Positions 46,284 to 48,406 of a stretch of DNA of 48,406 nucleotides are shown here, piece by piece (the first letter of the stretch is position 1; each line of letters starts with the position of its first letter). The notes beneath the pieces are model-generated. The model was given only the letters and a program-made list of their open reading frames with translations. It was not told the origin of the DNA and did not search any database. Source of the stretch: Magnaporthiopsis rhizophila. Its lineage: Eukaryota > Ascomycota > Sordariomycetes > Magnaporthales > Magnaporthaceae. The stretch spans positions 243,411 to 291,816 of the forward strand of contig PYSS01000032.1 in NCBI GenBank assembly GCA_003049465.1. Reading direction: 5' to 3'. Made by a program: the position numbers and the translations under genes.

Positions 46284-46307
46284 AAAAAAAAAAAAAAAAA
46301 AAAAAAA
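46284..46307. repeat. Poly-A tract (24 A)
   Basis: An uninterrupted run of 24 A between the convergent RIT1 and HAD genes. Confidence 0.92.
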
Positions 46308-46525
46308 CCAAAGCGCTCGGACCTGCGATCGTGTATAAAAACGTTATCCTAGCCATCTATTCCTGTGACGCCTTCTCGGCAATGATCTTTGTGATGTTGG
46401 AAAAGTCTCGTTGCCTGGCAATGCCACAAATCTGTCCAAACACAGGCTCACCACCGCCGGTCACCATCGCAGCCCTGTCGCTCGAGTATGATGAATCGCT
46501 GCTGCAGCAGCGTCGCCAACAGCGT

Positions 46526-46546
46526 CAGCAGCAGCAGCAGCAGCAG
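46526..46546. repeat. (CAG)7 trinucleotide repeat
   Basis: Seven perfect CAG copies, with degenerate CAG/CAA units before them. It is probably in the 3' untranslated region of the HAD gene, where it reads as CTG. Confidence 0.9.
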
Positions 46547-46637
46547 AAGAGAAAGCAGGCGTACACAGACAAAGCACACACCTCGTAGCCCTGGCCGCCC
46601 GGGCTATATAACGACGGAGAATCCCGCGCCATTCATC

Positions 46638-47384
46638 CTAGATGGCGCCCGAGGCGATCTTGTCCAGGCAGGCCGGGAACTCTGCCCAGTCGCGCATGAC
46701 GACGACGGCGCCCGCCTCGAGCAGCGTCTTCTCCATCATGGGGCGCAGTTCGTCGGCGTAGGGGCCCACATAGCCGACGACCTTGATGCCGGCGCGGGCG
46801 GCGCTCAGTGTGCCGCTGCGCGAGTCCTCGATGGCGACGCACTCCTCGGGCCTGACCCCCAGCTGCTTCATGGCGTGCAGGTAGATGGCCGGGTCGGGCT
46901 TGCTGGTGGGCGGGTCGATGCTGGTGGCGGCGCTGTAGACGCGGTCGCCAAAGTAAGGGGAGAAGCCGGCCTTGTCGAGGCTGGCCTGGACGCGGCGGAG
47001 GGCGCTCGACGACACGACCGCCATTGTGTATTTGTTGCTGCCGCCGCCCAGCCGCTTGAGTTCCGCCTCGACGCCGGCGCAGGGCCGGAGCGAGGACTTG
47101 AGCTTGGCAATCACCACGTCCTCCTCGCGCTTGACGTACGTCTCTAGCTCGTCCGCGGTGAGCTGCAGGCCGTGCTGCTTCTGCAGCGTGCCCATCATGC
47201 CGCGGAAGTTTTGGCCCACGAACTCCTTGATCAGCGTCTCGCCCGAGAAGGGCGGGATGTCGAGCCCCTTGGTCTTGCAGATCTCGTTGATCAGCTCGGC
47301 GCAGCCCTCGAACGCGAGCTCCTCGGACATGACGAGCGTGTTGTCGCAGTCGAACAGGAGGGCCTTGATGGTTGGGGCGGACAT
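46638..47384 (-). CDS. HAD-superfamily phosphatase (beta-phosphoglucomutase/YieH-like)
   Basis: A small soluble hydrolase of the haloacid dehalogenase superfamily, probably acting on a phosphorylated sugar or other small metabolite. One frame of 248 residues, ATG at 47384. All four HAD motifs are visible: FDCDNTLV with nucleophile D12 and acid/base D14, VVSSS (about 123-127), K162 in TSKPDPAIY, and IEDSRSG with metal-binding E186 and D187. The helical cap inserted after motif I (about 20-90) places it in subfamily I, the group of beta-phosphoglucomutase and 6-phosphogluconate phosphatase relatives. The length is typical. The substrate cannot be read from sequence alone. Confidence 0.9.
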   Translation of the reverse strand: MSAPTIKALLFDCDNTLVMSEELAFEGCAELINEICKTKGLDIPPFSGETLIKEFVGQNFRGMMGTLQKQHGLQLTADELETYVKREEDVVIAKLKSSLRPCAGVEAELKRLGGGSNKYTMAVVSSSALRRVQASLDKAGFSPYFGDRVYSAATSIDPPTSKPDPAIYLHAMKQLGVRPEECVAIEDSRSGTLSAARAGIKVVGYVGPYADELRPMMEKTLLEAGAVVVMRDWAEFPACLDKIASGAI

Positions 47385-47896
47385 GTTGGGCGCAATGGTC
47401 CGGCGGAGGCACGGTATAAGTTATCTGTTACGAGCCAATATCCAAAGAGTCGATCAGATATATGGGTCAAGAGGTAGGTAGATTGGCGGAAGAAGTGTGT
47501 TGACGTGAGAACAACAACAATGGCCCGCCCATACGCGAAACAAGACGACGGGTCTTTGTCTACCAGCACAGCTCTTCTAGGTGACGACAGGACTCAATTG
47601 AGGGGAGCAACGAACCTGAGGATGACCGAAACGGGAGCAATTGGCCCGCCGAGGGGAAGGTCCTTGTGGCAGAAGAGAAGGAAGTAAGCGAGCAAGCGAG
47701 GGTAGGAAAGACCCGAAGTGAAGCGGGCGGTAAAATGAGCGAGACGCGGGGAAGGAAGGAAAGGAAAGGACAGCTGCCACAAAGGCGAGCAAGCGGATGA
47801 GAAACCGGGAGGCCAATTGGACGAAAATTGGTACAGAGTGGGAGTTTCCTAAACCCTGACGAGGAAAAACTTGGCAGTATCGCGCTTCCTTGTTGC

Positions 47897-47898
<2 letters not shown>

Positions 47899-47927
<29 letters not shown>
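47899..47927. repeat. Poly-T tract (29 T)
   Basis: 29 T, about 515 bases upstream of the HAD start, four bases before the 16-base repeat that flanks an N. Confidence 0.92.
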
Positions 47928-47930
47928 CAC

Positions 47931-47973
47931 CCAAGCAGCCCATCGGNTTTTGTCCAGCCAAGCAGCCCATCGG
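47931..47973. repeat. 16-base direct repeat flanking an N
   Basis: CCAAGCAGCCCATCGG occurs at 47931-47946 and again at 47958-47973, with N at 47947 between. Together with the adjoining T tract this looks like reads mis-joined at a gap; a real short duplication is also possible. Confidence 0.85.
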
Positions 47974-48406
47974 CTTCGACGGGAATATCGACTCACGCTT
48001 AGCTCTAGGTACCTACCTAAGGAGGCACAAAAGGGTCCAATCCAGCTCAGTCGGCCGGGATGGGGTGCCCCTCCAGTGTCGTCATTGTGGAGAAGACTGC
48101 ATGACTCTCTTGCTCTTGGAACCCCATGAGAGGTTTTGCTTTTCGATGCATGTTGACGTTGCTGATGGAGCTTATGCCGGGTGCGCAACTCTAGGGTCTC
48201 CATTTCACGGGGCCCGCAGCAATGGCTCGGCATGTGCGCTTTATAGGCCACCTCGGCCAAGTGCGGGCCCGTTCGCAGAAAGCGGCGACGATCCCGGCAC
48301 TAGATCGACCGGTACCGAAAATCAACGGCCTACTAATACCTCATAGGGCGCTTTATATAGCAGCCTGAGCCGACGGCATTTTGGCAGCATGGCGGGGGTC
48401 CGAAGT

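Larger units (their letters stand above)
45991..46637. other. Convergent 3' region (RIT1 / HAD phosphatase)
   Basis: 647 bases between two 3' ends. It contains a poly-A tract (46284-46307), a CAG repeat (46526-46546) and a TATATAA match at 46605-46611. An 85-codon plus-strand frame at 46331-46588 is mostly the CAG repeat read as poly-Gln, and I do not count it as a gene. Confidence 0.6.
47385..48406. other. Right edge: HAD promoter, repeats, no supported gene
   Basis: 1022 bases. The first few hundred hold the promoter of the minus-strand HAD gene. Then come a poly-T tract (47899-47927) and a 16-base repeat around an N. A TATATA match at 48354-48360 and an ATG at 48389 lie at the very edge, but the 6 codons visible are not enough to claim a gene. 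Confidence 0.55.

Noticed and set aside
46331..46588. 85-codon plus-strand frame with poly-Gln
   Set aside because: The Gln run is the CAG microsatellite and the rest shows no family; it lies between two convergent genes.
1..48406. tRNA, dispersed 5S rRNA genes and CRISPR arrays
   Set aside because: I scanned both strands by eye for A/B-box tRNA patterns, a 5S-like core and regular spaced repeats and found no convincing match; a tRNAscan-SE and Infernal run would settle it.

Overview
The window is nuclear DNA of a filamentous ascomycete (Pezizomycotina, most likely Sordariomycetes; Magnaporthales is a guess from the general look, not shown by the sequence). The reasons are short spliceosomal introns (about 65-290 nt, GT...AG) in GC-rich genes, wide intergenic spaces full of simple repeats, a HET-domain protein (a family expanded in filamentous ascomycetes), a Zn2Cys6 regulator, a KTR mannosyltransferase and a RIT1 initiator-tRNA transferase. 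Eleven protein-coding genes are supported. No tRNA, rRNA, CRISPR array or intact transposon was recognised.

Layout. Positions 1-12164 hold no gene I can support, only homopolymer tracts and microsatellites. From 12165 to 29703 genes are dense: gamma-tubulin complex protein (GCP5-like, minus), WDR83/MORG1-like WD40 protein (plus), HET protein with a broken frame (minus), KTR alpha-1,2-mannosyltransferase (plus), PQ-loop membrane protein (plus), an unnamed nuclear-type protein with a duplicated motif (plus) and a Met12-type methylenetetrahydrofolate reductase (minus). After a 2.7-kb gap come a class II eIF4E (plus), the SAD1/USP39 splicing factor (minus) and a Zn2Cys6 regulator (minus). A second gene-poor stretch (39762-44278) precedes RIT1 (plus) and a HAD-family phosphatase (minus). 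The last kilobase has no supported gene.

The genes form no operon-like pathway or secondary-metabolite cluster. They are mostly conserved housekeeping genes: microtubule nucleation, splicing (SAD1, and WDR83 in other eukaryotes), cap-dependent translation control (4EHP type), initiator tRNA marking (RIT1), one-carbon metabolism (MTHFR) and Golgi glycosylation (KTR). Two divergent pairs share an intergenic region of about 0.6 kb (GCP5/WDR83 and HET/KTR). Exon structures were worked out by hand from splice signals, frame and protein continuity, and every spliced CDS given has a length divisible by three.

The points most worth a second look are the HET gene, whose frame is broken by two compensating one-base shifts, each at a run of four G; the small duplicated-motif protein at 25354-26632; the many 20-47 base poly(A)/poly(T) tracts between genes, several beside N bases; and the silent 12-kb left arm. 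The assembly is imperfect: N bases lie at 6031, 34320-34327, 44183 and 47947, each beside a homopolymer or a short repeat.
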